Shown here: one piece after another, positions 44,260 to 54,795 of the stretch
Numbering within the stretch: the stretch's first letter is position 1
How the letters are laid out: each line of letters begins with the position of its first letter
Assembly (NCBI GenBank): GCA_947168825.1
Contig: CAMVNH010000002.1
Coordinates: 1-64,000, forward strand
Source: an uncultured Candidatus Saccharibacteria bacterium
Lineage (GTDB): Bacteria > Patescibacteriota > Saccharimonadia > Saccharimonadales > Saccharimonadaceae
DNA length: 64,000 nt
Reading direction: 5' to 3'
Made by a program: the position numbers and the translations under genes
The notes under the pieces: generated by a model
The model's input: only the letters and a program-made list of their open reading frames with translations
Told to the model about the DNA's origin: nothing
Database searches by the model: none

Positions 44260-45148
44260 GGTTTTGCCTGTTTTCTAGATAACGAGAGAGAGCGTCCTGC
44301 CAGGTCGGAAGAAGACTAAAACCATTTTCGGTGAGTTTAGATTTGTCGAGACGAGAGTTGAATGGTCGCTTAGCCTTAGAGAGGCCGTATTCTGCGGTCG
44401 TGACTGGAATAACCCTCGAATCAATTTGTGCCTGTTTGAAGATTTCTTTTGTGAAATCTGCCCAGCTAATGTAGCCACCTTCGTTGGTCGCATGATAATA
44501 GCCGTATTTGTCGGACTCAATCATATCGACGAGTAGCTTGGCAAGGTCTGGGCAATAAGTAGGTGTACCAATTTGATCATCTACAACTCTCACTTCGGGA
44601 TGAGTTTTACCGACATTCAGCATTGTTTCGACAAAATTTTTACCATTTTGACCAAAGACCCAAGCGATACGCACGATATAATATTTATCTAGAGTTTTAG
44701 CAACGGCTAGTTCTCCGTCAAGTTTGGATTGGCCATAAACATTCAGCGGAGCATAGTTTTTGTCGTCTGGTTGCCAAGGTCTAGTTCCTTGACCATCAAA
44801 AACGTAGTCAGTGGAAATATAAATCATTTTGGCGCCGAGTTTTTTGGCAACTTCGGCAATGTTTTTTGTACCATCGACATTCACGGCGCGAACTTTTGGC
44901 TCATTTTCCGGATCCTCTGCAGCGTCAACATTTGTCCAGGCAGCGCAATGAATGATGCCGTCAGGATGAATTTCGGTGAGAATTTTATCTACGTTTTCTT
45001 TATCGGTAATATCTAGAGGGACCGTCTTGAACGGAGCGTCGGGATTACCGTGGCGATCACTACCAATGCAATCAATATTGCGTTTTTGTAATTCTAGCAT
45101 TAAATCATGGCCAAGTTGACCGGAAACACCTGTGACGAAAACTTTCAT
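44252..45148 (-). CDS. rfbD: dTDP-4-dehydrorhamnose reductase
   Basis: MKVFVTGVSGQLGHDLMLELQKR, VDAAEDPENEPKVRAVNVDGTKNIAEVAKKLGAKMIYISTDYVFDGQG. Confidence 0.93.
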   Translation of the reverse strand: MKVFVTGVSGQLGHDLMLELQKRNIDCIGSDRHGNPDAPFKTVPLDITDKENVDKILTEIHPDGIIHCAAWTNVDAAEDPENEPKVRAVNVDGTKNIAEVAKKLGAKMIYISTDYVFDGQGTRPWQPDDKNYAPLNVYGQSKLDGELAVAKTLDKYYIVRIAWVFGQNGKNFVETMLNVGKTHPEVRVVDDQIGTPTYCPDLAKLLVDMIESDKYGYYHATNEGGYISWADFTKEIFKQAQIDSRVIPVTTAEYGLSKAKRPFNSRLDKSKLTENGFSLLPTWQDALSRYLENRQNHA

Positions 45149-46146
45149 TTTTGATATTCCCCACTTAGAATTTCTTCCCACCAAGTTTTATTATCTAGAT
45201 ACCACTCAATGGTTTTTTCGATACCGTCTTTGAACTTAGTCTCTGGAAGCCAACCGAGTTCATTATGAATCTTGGTTGGGTCGATAGCGTAGCGACGATC
45301 ATGACCTTTACGATCTTCAACAAACTCAATTAAGCTCTCTGGCTTATCTAGCTTTTTACAAATCAGCTTTACAATGTCAATGTTGCTCATTTCGTTATGG
45401 CCACCAACATTATAAATTTCACCGATTTTACTATTATGAATGATCAGGTCGATGGCGCGACAATGGTCTTCGACGTAGAGCCAGTCGCGAACATTTTTTC
45501 CGTCACCGTATACTGGGAGTGGTTTATCATTTAGGGCGTTAATAATCATTAATGGAATAAGCTTTTCTGGAAAATGGTATGGACCATAATTATTCGAACA
45601 ACGACTGATCGTGGCCGGGAATTTATAAGTACGGTAGTATGCCATGACCAACATATCGGCGCCGGCTTTTGAAGCGCTGTATGGGCTACTGGCATGGAGC
45701 GGGGTAGTTTCGGTAAAGAAGAGATCAGGGCGATCAAGAGGTAGATCGCCGTAAACTTCGTCGGTAGAGACTTGGTGATAGCGCGGAATATTTAGTTCAC
45801 GACAAACATCCATCAAGTTCTGGGTGCCGGAAATATTGGTTTTTACAAAAATTTCTGGGCCAGTAATCGAGCGATCGACGTGGCTTTCGGCAGCGAAGTT
45901 GACGACAATGTCTGGGTTTTCTTCTTTGAAGAGTTTAGTGATTCCCTCTTTGTCGCAGATATTAGTTTTAGAGAAGCGGAAGTTTGGGTTTTCTAGAGCT
46001 TTATTTAGGGTATGCAAATTTCCAGCGTAAGTAAGGCAATCTACACAAACGATACGGTACTCTGGGTATTTGTTAAGCATGTAATAAACGAAGTTTGAAC
46101 CAATAAAGCCAGCTCCGCCGGTAACAATGATGGTTTTTTTAGACAT
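45145..46146 (-). CDS. rfbB: dTDP-glucose 4,6-dehydratase
   Basis: IIVTGGAGFIGSNFVYYMLNKYPEYRIVCVDCLTYAGNL, HVDRSI, QVSTDEVYGDL, SCSNNYGPYHFPEKLIPL. Confidence 0.96.
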   Translation of the reverse strand: MSKKTIIVTGGAGFIGSNFVYYMLNKYPEYRIVCVDCLTYAGNLHTLNKALENPNFRFSKTNICDKEGITKLFKEENPDIVVNFAAESHVDRSITGPEIFVKTNISGTQNLMDVCRELNIPRYHQVSTDEVYGDLPLDRPDLFFTETTPLHASSPYSASKAGADMLVMAYYRTYKFPATISRCSNNYGPYHFPEKLIPLMIINALNDKPLPVYGDGKNVRDWLYVEDHCRAIDLIIHNSKIGEIYNVGGHNEMSNIDIVKLICKKLDKPESLIEFVEDRKGHDRRYAIDPTKIHNELGWLPETKFKDGIEKTIEWYLDNKTWWEEILSGEYQK

Positions 46147-46708
46147 TTTCCTCCTTAAATTTTATTTGTGATTCCGCAAGCGTTAGATGTACTTTATCCT
46201 TGTCGCTCAGGATGATTTCAGCATCAACTTCTGGCCATTCAACATTGACGTCTGGATCATTGTAGAGTAGTCCACCCTCGTCTTCCGGATGATAGAAGTC
46301 GTCACATTTATAAGCAAATTCGGCATAGTCGGAAAGGACTAGAAAGCCGTGCGCAAAACCACGAGGAATCATGAGTTGTTTATGGTTTTCTTCGGACAAT
46401 TTCACACCAACCCACTGGCCGTAAGTTTCGCTATGCTCGCGAAGATCAACAGCGACATCAAAAACTTCGCCCTTTAAGACACGAACTAGTTTAGCTTGGG
46501 GATAAGTTTTCTGAAAATGAAGACCACGGAGAACACCTTTCTTAGAGCTAGATTGGTTATCTTGGACGAAATTATAGTTTAGTCCAGCTTCTTTAAAAGC
46601 ATTCTCATTATAAGTTTCCATGAAGTAGCCGCGATTATCGCCAAAAAGCTTCGGAGTAATAACATAGACGCCATCGATTTTGGTTTTTTCAAATTCAAAA
46701 TTACTCAT
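46139..46708 (-). CDS. rfbC: dTDP-4-dehydrorhamnose 3,5-epimerase
   Basis: [61 protein letters not shown]; start set at MSNFEF. Confidence 0.95.
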   Translation of the reverse strand: MSNFEFEKTKIDGVYVITPKLFGDNRGYFMETYNENAFKEAGLNYNFVQDNQSSSKKGVLRGLHFQKTYPQAKLVRVLKGEVFDVAVDLREHSETYGQWVGVKLSEENHKQLMIPRGFAHGFLVLSDYAEFAYKCDDFYHPEDEGGLLYNDPDVNVEWPEVDAEIILSDKDKVHLTLAESQIKFKEENV

Positions 46709-47591
46709 CTTTAATTTTCCCTTCTGCGACATTTTTAAGGTGCTGACCATAGGAAGATTTACCGTATTTTGTGGCAGACTCAACAAGTTTTTCCTTTGAA
46801 ATCCAACCATTTTTATAGGCGATTTCCTCTGGAGCAGAAATTTGGATACCTTGGCGTTTTTGAATTACGCGAACAAAATCTGAGGCATCGGCAAGCGAAT
46901 CCATAGTGCCAGTATCAAGCCAAGCGAAGCCACGACCGAGAAGCTGAACGTCAAGATTTTTTTCGTTTAAATAGAGTTCGTTTAAGCTCGTAATCTCAAG
47001 TTCGCCGCGAGCGGAAGGTTGGATAGTTTTGGCTTTTTCAGCAACACCAGCAGGATAGAAATATAGGCCAGTAACAGCATAGTTGCTCTTTGGCTGTTCT
47101 GGTTTTTCCTCAATGGAAACTGCGTGCCAGTTGTCGTCAAACTCGACAACACCAAAACGCTCAGGATCATTTACATAATAGCCAAAGACAGTAGCCCGAC
47201 GATTTCCTTCGGCGTTTTTTGCGGCAGTTTTTAGATTATTGTTGAAACCGTTGCCGTAGAAAATGTTGTCACCGAGAACCATGGCGCAGGCATCATCGCC
47301 GATAAATTCTTCTCCTAGTACGAATGCTTCGGCGAGGCCATTTGGTGAAGGTTGAATTTTATAGGAAAGCTTTAAGCCAAAATTTGAGCCATCGCCGAGC
47401 AATCGTTCAAAATTCGGTAAATCGTTTGGGGTGGAAATAATTAAAATTTCACGAATACCGGCCATCATCAAGGTGGAAAGTGGATAATAAATCATAGGTT
47501 TATCATAAACCGGTAACATCTGTTTCGAAGTAGCCAAGGTCAACGGATAAAGACGCGTTCCCGATCCCCCAGCTAAAATAATTCCCTTCAT
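46701..47591 (-). CDS. rfbA: Glucose-1-phosphate thymidylyltransferase
   Basis: [57 protein letters not shown]. Confidence 0.97.
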   Translation of the reverse strand: MKGIILAGGSGTRLYPLTLATSKQMLPVYDKPMIYYPLSTLMMAGIREILIISTPNDLPNFERLLGDGSNFGLKLSYKIQPSPNGLAEAFVLGEEFIGDDACAMVLGDNIFYGNGFNNNLKTAAKNAEGNRRATVFGYYVNDPERFGVVEFDDNWHAVSIEEKPEQPKSNYAVTGLYFYPAGVAEKAKTIQPSARGELEITSLNELYLNEKNLDVQLLGRGFAWLDTGTMDSLADASDFVRVIQKRQGIQISAPEEIAYKNGWISKEKLVESATKYGKSSYGQHLKNVAEGKIKDE

Positions 47592-47622
47592 TTAAAACTC
47601 CTTTTGTCTATTATACCACAGA

Positions 47623-49149
47623 TTAGAGATAAAAGGCTACGACAGAAGAAATTGCATAGAGTTCAACGGCGGAAATAAAGGCAAAAATATAGGTTGGCTG
47701 CAATGTAACTTTCTTACTACTGAGCGGAGTAATAAGGAAGAAGGCAAGTGGCATGATGGCTGTAAAGTAACGCCCCTGGAGACCGTTAATTGTGGCGGCT
47801 TCGAGTGCTGTCCATTGGACATAGAGACTAGTAGAGATGAGAGCTACCACTATAAGGACAATGATAGCAATGAAAGCTTTTTGACGGGGGGTAAGTTTGA
47901 GCTGCTCTTTATTATCTGAAAGGTATGCATAGAATATGAAAAGCAGTAATGCAATGATGTATGTACGAGAGATATCAATATGGAAATAGCCGAGCTTCGG
48001 ACCAAGCGAATCCAACAAAAAGCCGAGACCGTTATTGGCGTAAGTACGAAAGACGACAGCGAGATAATCAAGAGGGTGAGAGAGAATAAAATGGACCTGA
48101 GCCGGAGAATCGACTCCGGGTTGAAATTCAATGAGGTAACCAGAAGCGATAATGAGCCAAGCGAGATTGAGTATAGTCGCAACAGAAATTAGAGCTATGA
48201 GCTTTATGATTTTGTCTTTTCTGGACTTGAAGCAAGATTTTGGTAAGAGAATTAGAAGGAGACAAATCGGCAAATAGACGATTTTTGAAAGTGCAAGAGC
48301 AATCGAGAGTGCAACAGCGACAATTTTTTCGCGACGAGAAAGCAGAGTCGGATTTTTCATCTTATAGAAAACGAATGCAATCATACCAATAATAGCGGCA
48401 TTGGTGAAGGCGTCAATCTGGCAGGAGGCCGCAGCTTGTAAAGAAATTGGGGAAAGCATGAGAAGGCAGATTAATGACTTGCCGGTAGGGATAAATTTGA
48501 TGGCAAAATAAATAACTGTCACCCAAAATAGGAGATTAAATAAGCGGGCTATATACATACAAACGAATACTGGAAGATTGAAGATTCTACCGATGCCAAT
48601 ACCAATAATTTGTGGGAGATACGGAGCTGCGGAATACAGCGAAGTATTACCAAAAACTTGGAAGGTATAATTGTTGTCGTCAATGGATTCTTTTAGTGCG
48701 TTTATTGACTGGCCATAGTTGTACTCGCCAATATTGGAGTTAAATTTATCCTCAAAGGTGTCGTTAATGGTACTGATGGCCTCTGGAAGATAATTTCCAC
48801 CACAGCCCTGCTCATCTCTGGCAGAAACGAAGTGGCCGTTAGTGATTTCGTAGGCGCGACGGAAATGGTTAATCTCGTCTGGGGCCATACTGAGGGGTAG
48901 AGCGAAGGTGGCGATTATGCCAAGTACTAGAGCAAAAACTAGAAAAAGCTGATGAGTCTTAAAGCCTTTTTTTTCTTTTAAGTAAAAGCCTAGTGCACAC
49001 AAGAAAATATATAAAACGACTAATGACATTAGGATAGTAGCCCTTTTTCGTCCAAGATAGCCGCTGTTTATAAAAATAAACATAGTGTTTATAGCGGCGA
49101 AAATGGCGCAGAAAAGAATGTATTTATAATGTTTTTTTAGAAAATTCAT
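47623..49149 (-). CDS. DUF2142-family polytopic membrane protein
   Basis: MAPDEINHFRRAYEITNGHFVSARDEQGCGG; start moved to MNFLKK, 6 nt after TATAAT. Confidence 0.78.
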   Translation of the reverse strand: MNFLKKHYKYILFCAIFAAINTMFIFINSGYLGRKRATILMSLVVLYIFLCALGFYLKEKKGFKTHQLFLVFALVLGIIATFALPLSMAPDEINHFRRAYEITNGHFVSARDEQGCGGNYLPEAISTINDTFEDKFNSNIGEYNYGQSINALKESIDDNNYTFQVFGNTSLYSAAPYLPQIIGIGIGRIFNLPVFVCMYIARLFNLLFWVTVIYFAIKFIPTGKSLICLLMLSPISLQAAASCQIDAFTNAAIIGMIAFVFYKMKNPTLLSRREKIVAVALSIALALSKIVYLPICLLLILLPKSCFKSRKDKIIKLIALISVATILNLAWLIIASGYLIEFQPGVDSPAQVHFILSHPLDYLAVVFRTYANNGLGFLLDSLGPKLGYFHIDISRTYIIALLLFIFYAYLSDNKEQLKLTPRQKAFIAIIVLIVVALISTSLYVQWTALEAATINGLQGRYFTAIMPLAFFLITPLSSKKVTLQPTYIFAFISAVELYAISSVVAFYL

Positions 49150-49151
49150 AG

Positions 49152-50018
49152 TTATATTATACCCCATTTTTTTGCTAAGCGGAGTTGGTCCCGTTTAAGG
49201 CGTGCTATAGTGCGTGAATTAAGAGCGAGACTTGAGGCTATATGGTCTTGGACTTTAGTAATCTCGACGTAACGGTCTTTGAGTGTTGTTTTCGAGGTAA
49301 CGCTTGAGCCATGGATACGGTGAAGATTGAGTTTTTTGGGGTTATAGGCTAGATTACCGAATTTTAATAGTTCGCTATAAAAATACCAATCTCCAGCAAG
49401 AGCAAATTTACTGGATTCTTTTAGTATAGTATCAAAATCTACGTCTGGGGATTTTCGGAAAACAACGGCGGAAATGTTTGGAATAGTATTGTAGAAAAGA
49501 AGAACTTTTTCTAGCTCTTCCTTGCCGCTGCGACAATAGGCACGTTTAGGACGATTTTCACGAAAAAAGTTTTTTATATTACGCAATTCTGATCTTAGGT
49601 CGGAGCGATTGTCGTCACTGATGAATTTTGACCCAGTATAGGAAATGATGGTTTTGCTATTTTTTTGAAACCCCTGCATCGCCGTTTTGAGGAAATCTTT
49701 TTTACATTGGTCATCTAATTCGCAAATCCAGATGTATTGACTGGTTGCGAGTTCTATTCCCTTCTGCCATTGATGAAAAACATTGCCAGAGTTATGACTA
49801 GCGAAGTCAGTCTTAATTTTCAGATTTGGGAACTGTTGTTTGATTTCGGCGATTTTTTGATTTATGACTTCTTTAGAATTGTCGGAAGAGGCGTCGTCTA
49901 AAATTACTATTTCTGAAACTGGGTAGGTTTGATTTAGGATACCGTCAATGCGGCTAGAAAAAAATCTAGCATAGTTATAATTGGGTAGAATTGCTGTGAC
50001 TGTGCCCACTTTAGTCAT
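49152..50018 (-). CDS. Glycosyltransferase family 2
   Basis: VTAILPNYNYARFFSSRIDGILNQTYPVSEIVILDDASSDNS. Confidence 0.88.
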   Translation of the reverse strand: MTKVGTVTAILPNYNYARFFSSRIDGILNQTYPVSEIVILDDASSDNSKEVINQKIAEIKQQFPNLKIKTDFASHNSGNVFHQWQKGIELATSQYIWICELDDQCKKDFLKTAMQGFQKNSKTIISYTGSKFISDDNRSDLRSELRNIKNFFRENRPKRAYCRSGKEELEKVLLFYNTIPNISAVVFRKSPDVDFDTILKESSKFALAGDWYFYSELLKFGNLAYNPKKLNLHRIHGSSVTSKTTLKDRYVEITKVQDHIASSLALNSRTIARLKRDQLRLAKKWGII

Positions 50019-51186
50019 TTTTTAATTCCTTAATGATAGAATCGAAAATTTTGTCACAAACTTGAGAAATCTTAGCGGGCGAGTAATTTTCTAAAGCGTA
50101 TTTTTTTGCGGCGATGGCAATTCGATCTGACAATGTTCGGTCTCGATATAATTCCACGATTTTATCGTACCACTCGCCCGGTCGGCAGAGAAAGCCATTT
50201 TCTCCAGACTTTATAGCGTTGACAAATGCAAAAGTTGGAGAGGCGATGGTTGGAGTCTCGACGATTGCGGATTCGAAAAATTTTAATTCAGATTTACAGT
50301 TGGTAAAGACATTATCGGCAAGTGGAGCGAGGTTAATGTCGACTTCAGAAATAAGCCGTTGGAGCTCGAGAAAATCTACGACTGGATAAAATTCAATTTG
50401 CTGCTTTTCAATAAACTTGTTGGCGGAAGCCGGCAAGTCCATATAGCCGACAATTCGAAGTTTAATGTCGGGAAAATCTTCGAGCAACTGAATAATTTCT
50501 GGATAGATTACATTTAGATCGGTAGCGTGGGTAGCGGAGCCGCTAAAATATCCCAGGACAAAATCAGGGCGTGACGCTTGGTTGTGCTTTTTCTGGGTAA
50601 GAAATTCGGAGTATTCGAGCTGTTCGTCATTTAATGAGTTTGGAATAACAAAATGCGGTTTATTATCATGTGTCTGAGAGAGAATTTTCCCAAGATAATC
50701 GTTGGTGGTAAGAAATCCATCCGTAGCATAAGAAACCAGCTCAAAATTAGCACAAGTATTAATCCAATATTCACGGTCTACAAGGTCTGGCGATACGGTA
50801 TTGAAGAGATTCTTCGTATATTTTAATCCACAAACACAATCATCTAGGTCATTAATCACTGGGATATGATTTTTTCTAGCGACGGCCGCAAGATCATCGA
50901 TAAAATAATCCCAATGGTTTAGACGGCTAAGAATCAAAATATTGGCGCTTGGAGTCAGACTAAATACATCGTCAATTTCATTGAGAAAGAAGTAGACGAG
51001 CTGCCACTTTTTACTTTTTTGAGTAGCGCGGAACAAATTGTAGCCACGGTAGCGAAAAGTAGAGGCGTCGGGAGATGGGTATAGCATGAGAGCTATTTTT
51101 TTCTTATTTGCTTTTGCAGACTTGAAAATTTTGATGCGCTCTGTTAGTGGGATGAGCCATGGCTCGATGTCGTCTTTTCTTGTCAT
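50011..51186 (-). CDS. Glycosyltransferase family 4-like
   Basis: LGYFSGSATHATDLNVIYPEIIQLLEDFPDIKLRIVGYMDLP; INLAPLADNVFTNCKSELKFFESAIVETPTIASP. Confidence 0.8.
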   Translation of the reverse strand: MTRKDDIEPWLIPLTERIKIFKSAKANKKKIALMLYPSPDASTFRYRGYNLFRATQKSKKWQLVYFFLNEIDDVFSLTPSANILILSRLNHWDYFIDDLAAVARKNHIPVINDLDDCVCGLKYTKNLFNTVSPDLVDREYWINTCANFELVSYATDGFLTTNDYLGKILSQTHDNKPHFVIPNSLNDEQLEYSEFLTQKKHNQASRPDFVLGYFSGSATHATDLNVIYPEIIQLLEDFPDIKLRIVGYMDLPASANKFIEKQQIEFYPVVDFLELQRLISEVDINLAPLADNVFTNCKSELKFFESAIVETPTIASPTFAFVNAIKSGENGFLCRPGEWYDKIVELYRDRTLSDRIAIAAKKYALENYSPAKISQVCDKIFDSIIKELKND

Positions 51187-51752
51187 TTTTTATTACCTTT
51201 CAAATCATCATAAAAAATATCTGTGCGAGAAATCTCGAGACGATGGATGGGCGGAGCCAAGCGTGAATCTACATCGGTATAAAAGCTATAATCTTCTGGG
51301 GCCTGAATCTTTTTCTGGGCGAGAAAGTCACGATAGAGCTTTGGATTGACCAGATTATTACGAGAAATGATTCGAAGGTGATAATGATTTTTTACCGCAA
51401 ACTTAGTGGCTTCGATAATGTCGCTAGCTATTTCTGGGTTCTTTAGAGTTTTTTCGTCTAATTGGTTTAAAATTAAGTTAAGTCTTTTCGCTGCTTGATT
51501 TGTGTAAATAACAGCGAGTGGCGTTTTTTCACCTTTTGGATGAGTAACGGTACCAGCTAGCTCGGGAGTATTTTTTCTAGCTTGGATTTTTTTATAGCTA
51601 TCGCGAATAAAGTCGTAAGATTTTTTGTGGCGACGCTTAAAGTTATTAACCACGCGATCAACCGAGCGAACTGATTCGTACACGGTATTATACTTGGCTT
51701 TTGCAAGATCGAGCTCGGATTCGAGCTGAGCGATATAGGCGTCTTTGTCCAT
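51183..51752 (-). CDS. Coiled-coil protein of unknown function between glycosyltransferases
   Basis: MDKDAYIAQLESELDLAKAKYNTVYESVRSVDRVV...; 4-bp overlap with the GT gene. Confidence 0.6.
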   Translation of the reverse strand: MDKDAYIAQLESELDLAKAKYNTVYESVRSVDRVVNNFKRRHKKSYDFIRDSYKKIQARKNTPELAGTVTHPKGEKTPLAVIYTNQAAKRLNLILNQLDEKTLKNPEIASDIIEATKFAVKNHYHLRIISRNNLVNPKLYRDFLAQKKIQAPEDYSFYTDVDSRLAPPIHRLEISRTDIFYDDLKGNKK

Positions 51753-51755
51753 AGT

Positions 51756-53930
51756 TTAAGTATATAACTTTACAATATCATTTTCAATTTTTAGCCAGTC
51801 GCGCGAGGCTACGGTTTTCTGTGAACCTTTCGCGAGTTTGTCACGTAAAGAGCTATCCGAAACGATTTGGTTAATTTTTGCGACTGCATCATCGATGTCT
51901 CCTGGTTTATAAAATAGGCAGTTTTCTCCGTCCTTAAGGTACTCAATGTTGCCATCGTTCGGGCGCACAACACAGAAACCGCCAGTGGCCATCATCTCGA
52001 GTGGTGGATAAGAAAAGCTCTCTAAAATGCTAGTTTTTAAGAGAACATCGCAGTTCTGATAGATTTTCCAAACTTCGGAGTGTGGAATATTTTGATAGAA
52101 CTTGTCGTAGCGGTAGTTTCTTTTTGGTTTACCATTATAGGAGAGATAGTGAACCTCGAATTTTTCCCTATCAAGTTGATCGGTGATTTTGAAACTTTCG
52201 TCGACATTTTTATAATAGCTTTTACTGTCGCCCTCGATTAAGATTTTGACTTTTTGATCTTTTTTAAACGTACGCTTTTTTGACGGGAACATGGATAAAT
52301 CTATGCCGTTGGGAGCAAACTTGACTTGATTATGAAAATCTTCGGTTAACCATTTTTCGCACCACTTGGAGATAGTAATATAGTCGATACCTGGAATACG
52401 GCTGTAAGTAGTGTTAGCTAAGGCTCGCTCTGGTTTAGTATATTCATAGAAATCGGTCTCAAAGTTCTGAACCAAGTATTTGCGGTGATCGCAATTATAG
52501 AAACTGGCAACACAGCTAAGAGTACTCCACATAGTGGCGACCATAGTATCGACATGGCCGGTAACATTGAGATTGCTGAATGGTATAACATTCAGTTGTT
52601 CGTTTTCGTGGATAATATTTTCTTTGTCGCGCATAGTGCTAGCGAGAGTAACGTCGTACCCATGTTTTTTAAGAATAGAGGCATGTCTAAGAGCAACAAG
52701 AATGCCACCGCTAACGTTAGTGCTTGGCAAAACAAAAATGAAATTTTTACGCAATTTAGATGCGATAAAATCTACAACACCTTGCCCGGAATAGGTCGTA
52801 ACGTGTTTTTTAATAACCTCGTCGTAGGCCTGGTTTGCAATCTTGGTACGAAGCTCTGGTTTTTCGATAAGGCTAGTCAGGGCCTTTTCCCATTCGGCAG
52901 CATCCTTACAAAGAATACCAGTTTGGTTGTTTTTGATGATTTCTTTGAAGGCGCCAACGTTCGAAGCAACGGTAGGAACTTTGACGAGAGAAGCTTCAGT
53001 CCACTTGTTCTCGGATTTAGCTTCGTTGAAAATAGTATCTTCAAGCGGAGCGAGATTGATATCGACAGAATGAATCAAATTTGGCAGTTTTTTCCAATCC
53101 GTAAATGGGGCGACAAGAACCTTGTCTTTTACTTTTTCCATTTCTGGAGGTAGGTCGAGTAGACCGACAATTTTTAGATACAAGTTATCATATTTTTCTA
53201 GAAGTTTAACGATAGTCGGCATGATGAGCTTAAAATCGTCATTATGCGTAATCGAGCCACTAAAATACCCCATGATAATTTTGTCGTCCTGACGCTTTTC
53301 ACGCAGAGCGGCGAGAGAATATTTAACCATACGCTCAGAAGCAACATTGCGGTTGATGAAAACATCTTTTAAGCTTTTGGCCATTTCGGTCTGGAGTCTT
53401 TTCGTGGAAGCGATGCCGTATTCGCAAAGTTTGAGGGTTTTACCCATACGATTGACGCCATCATCATACAATTCCCTTTCGGATTTCGACATCTCGTCGA
53501 GATATTTGATTTGATCAGTGTATTTAGTGTCAAAAACAAGGTCGTCGATGTCATAGAAAGTAGTTTTGTTTTGGGCCTTTGCCTGTTTAATAAATTCTTC
53601 GATGACGGGCAGGATTGGACAACGGTAGAAAACGAACCCACGATAATATTTCAGCTGGTCAAGGGTGAGGTCGGCATAAAATGCCTTATCACAAGTCATG
53701 CCAAAGGCTTCAAGCTGCTCCATTTGATGATCTACACGATAGCGTTGTGGATGAGGCAAATCGCAGCCATTAATAAAGAGGATATCCTTATAAAAACTGT
53801 CTTCGACGCGACCACGATTTTTGACACGATAGGTTACGAAATTTTTCGACCTAATAAGAAACGGTTTAAAGCCCTCGTCTTGAAGGACGTAGAGAGCTTT
53901 TCGACTTAAAGATTTCAAACTTTTTCCCAT
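51756..53930 (-). CDS. Two-domain glycosyltransferase (GT4-like N-terminal half, WsaF-like rhamnosyltransferase C-terminal half)
   Basis: IMGYFSGSITHNDDFKLIMPTIVKLLEKYDNLYLKIVGLLDLP (paralogous to neighbour) and FIFVLPSTNVSGGILVALRHASILKKHGYDV...SYPPLEMMATGGFCVV. Confidence 0.8.
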   Translation of the reverse strand: MGKSLKSLSRKALYVLQDEGFKPFLIRSKNFVTYRVKNRGRVEDSFYKDILFINGCDLPHPQRYRVDHQMEQLEAFGMTCDKAFYADLTLDQLKYYRGFVFYRCPILPVIEEFIKQAKAQNKTTFYDIDDLVFDTKYTDQIKYLDEMSKSERELYDDGVNRMGKTLKLCEYGIASTKRLQTEMAKSLKDVFINRNVASERMVKYSLAALREKRQDDKIIMGYFSGSITHNDDFKLIMPTIVKLLEKYDNLYLKIVGLLDLPPEMEKVKDKVLVAPFTDWKKLPNLIHSVDINLAPLEDTIFNEAKSENKWTEASLVKVPTVASNVGAFKEIIKNNQTGILCKDAAEWEKALTSLIEKPELRTKIANQAYDEVIKKHVTTYSGQGVVDFIASKLRKNFIFVLPSTNVSGGILVALRHASILKKHGYDVTLASTMRDKENIIHENEQLNVIPFSNLNVTGHVDTMVATMWSTLSCVASFYNCDHRKYLVQNFETDFYEYTKPERALANTTYSRIPGIDYITISKWCEKWLTEDFHNQVKFAPNGIDLSMFPSKKRTFKKDQKVKILIEGDSKSYYKNVDESFKITDQLDREKFEVHYLSYNGKPKRNYRYDKFYQNIPHSEVWKIYQNCDVLLKTSILESFSYPPLEMMATGGFCVVRPNDGNIEYLKDGENCLFYKPGDIDDAVAKINQIVSDSSLRDKLAKGSQKTVASRDWLKIENDIVKLYT

Positions 53931-53938
53931 ATCACTCC

Positions 53939-54778
53939 TTAATGAAATTTTCCTTTGATGTTTCTGCGATAGTCTAGGTATCCTCTGAGATACATGTAAA
54001 GTTTTCTAAACTTCTGATGTTCAAAATACCAAACACCCTTCATATTATGTTTCTGTGCGGCTACCAACGAGCTACAATAGGCCGGGTCGTAATTTGCATA
54101 TAAATCACGAATATAATGATAGTTTCGCATCATATAATATCGACGAATCGGAGGATGGTTAGTCAGTAGATAGAGTGCACCGTTTCTAGTCTTATAAAAT
54201 AGGTCCCCTAGGTTATGGTCAATCTCGACAGTATTGTCTCTTAAAATTTTATAGCCATGTTTATGTAGATTCATGCAATATTCGATATCAATACCATCAA
54301 TAAAAAACCATTCCTTAAAACCACCAAGCTTTTTCCAAATTTTAAGATTGACGAGATTGCCGGAAGTCATAACATCATGCGGATCGTCAGTCCCAGTATT
54401 TGGTTTAGGATCCTTTAGTCTAGTGTTGTGCCACGGAGTAATAATAGCCACCTTATCATCAGCTTTTGCGGCGCGAGCTTTAAGTTTTGGCAAAACATCT
54501 TTATTAAAAGTGGTATCTTGGTCGTTAGTAAGAAGCCAATCGTAGCCGTCTTTAATAGCTTTCTTAGCGGCAAGATTTAGGGCCGTGGCTACGCCAAGAT
54601 TTTCATGCTTCGTAATATACTCGATCTTAGGGGAATCTGGAAGATTCGGCTTTTCGCATTTTTCCGTGTTATCAACAATATATAGTTTATCTACGTCGGA
54701 TAAATAAGTATTAATATTCTTTAAATCGCGCTCGGTAGGATGATAGAGCACGACAACAGCTGCCAATTTTAGACTCAT
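53939..54778 (-). CDS. Glycosyltransferase family 2 (rhamnosyltransferase-like)
   Basis: AAVVVLYHPTERDLKNINTYLSDVDKLYIVDNTEK, NLGVATALNLAAKKAIKDGYDWLLTNDQDTTF. Confidence 0.88.
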   Translation of the reverse strand: MSLKLAAVVVLYHPTERDLKNINTYLSDVDKLYIVDNTEKCEKPNLPDSPKIEYITKHENLGVATALNLAAKKAIKDGYDWLLTNDQDTTFNKDVLPKLKARAAKADDKVAIITPWHNTRLKDPKPNTGTDDPHDVMTSGNLVNLKIWKKLGGFKEWFFIDGIDIEYCMNLHKHGYKILRDNTVEIDHNLGDLFYKTRNGALYLLTNHPPIRRYYMMRNYHYIRDLYANYDPAYCSSLVAAQKHNMKGVWYFEHQKFRKLYMYLRGYLDYRRNIKGKFH

Positions 54779-54795
54779 GTGTATATTTTACCATA

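Noticed and set aside
52485-53153. 222-aa plus-strand ORF inside the fused glycosyltransferase gene
   Set aside because: Antisense to a well-supported CDS with clear GT motifs.
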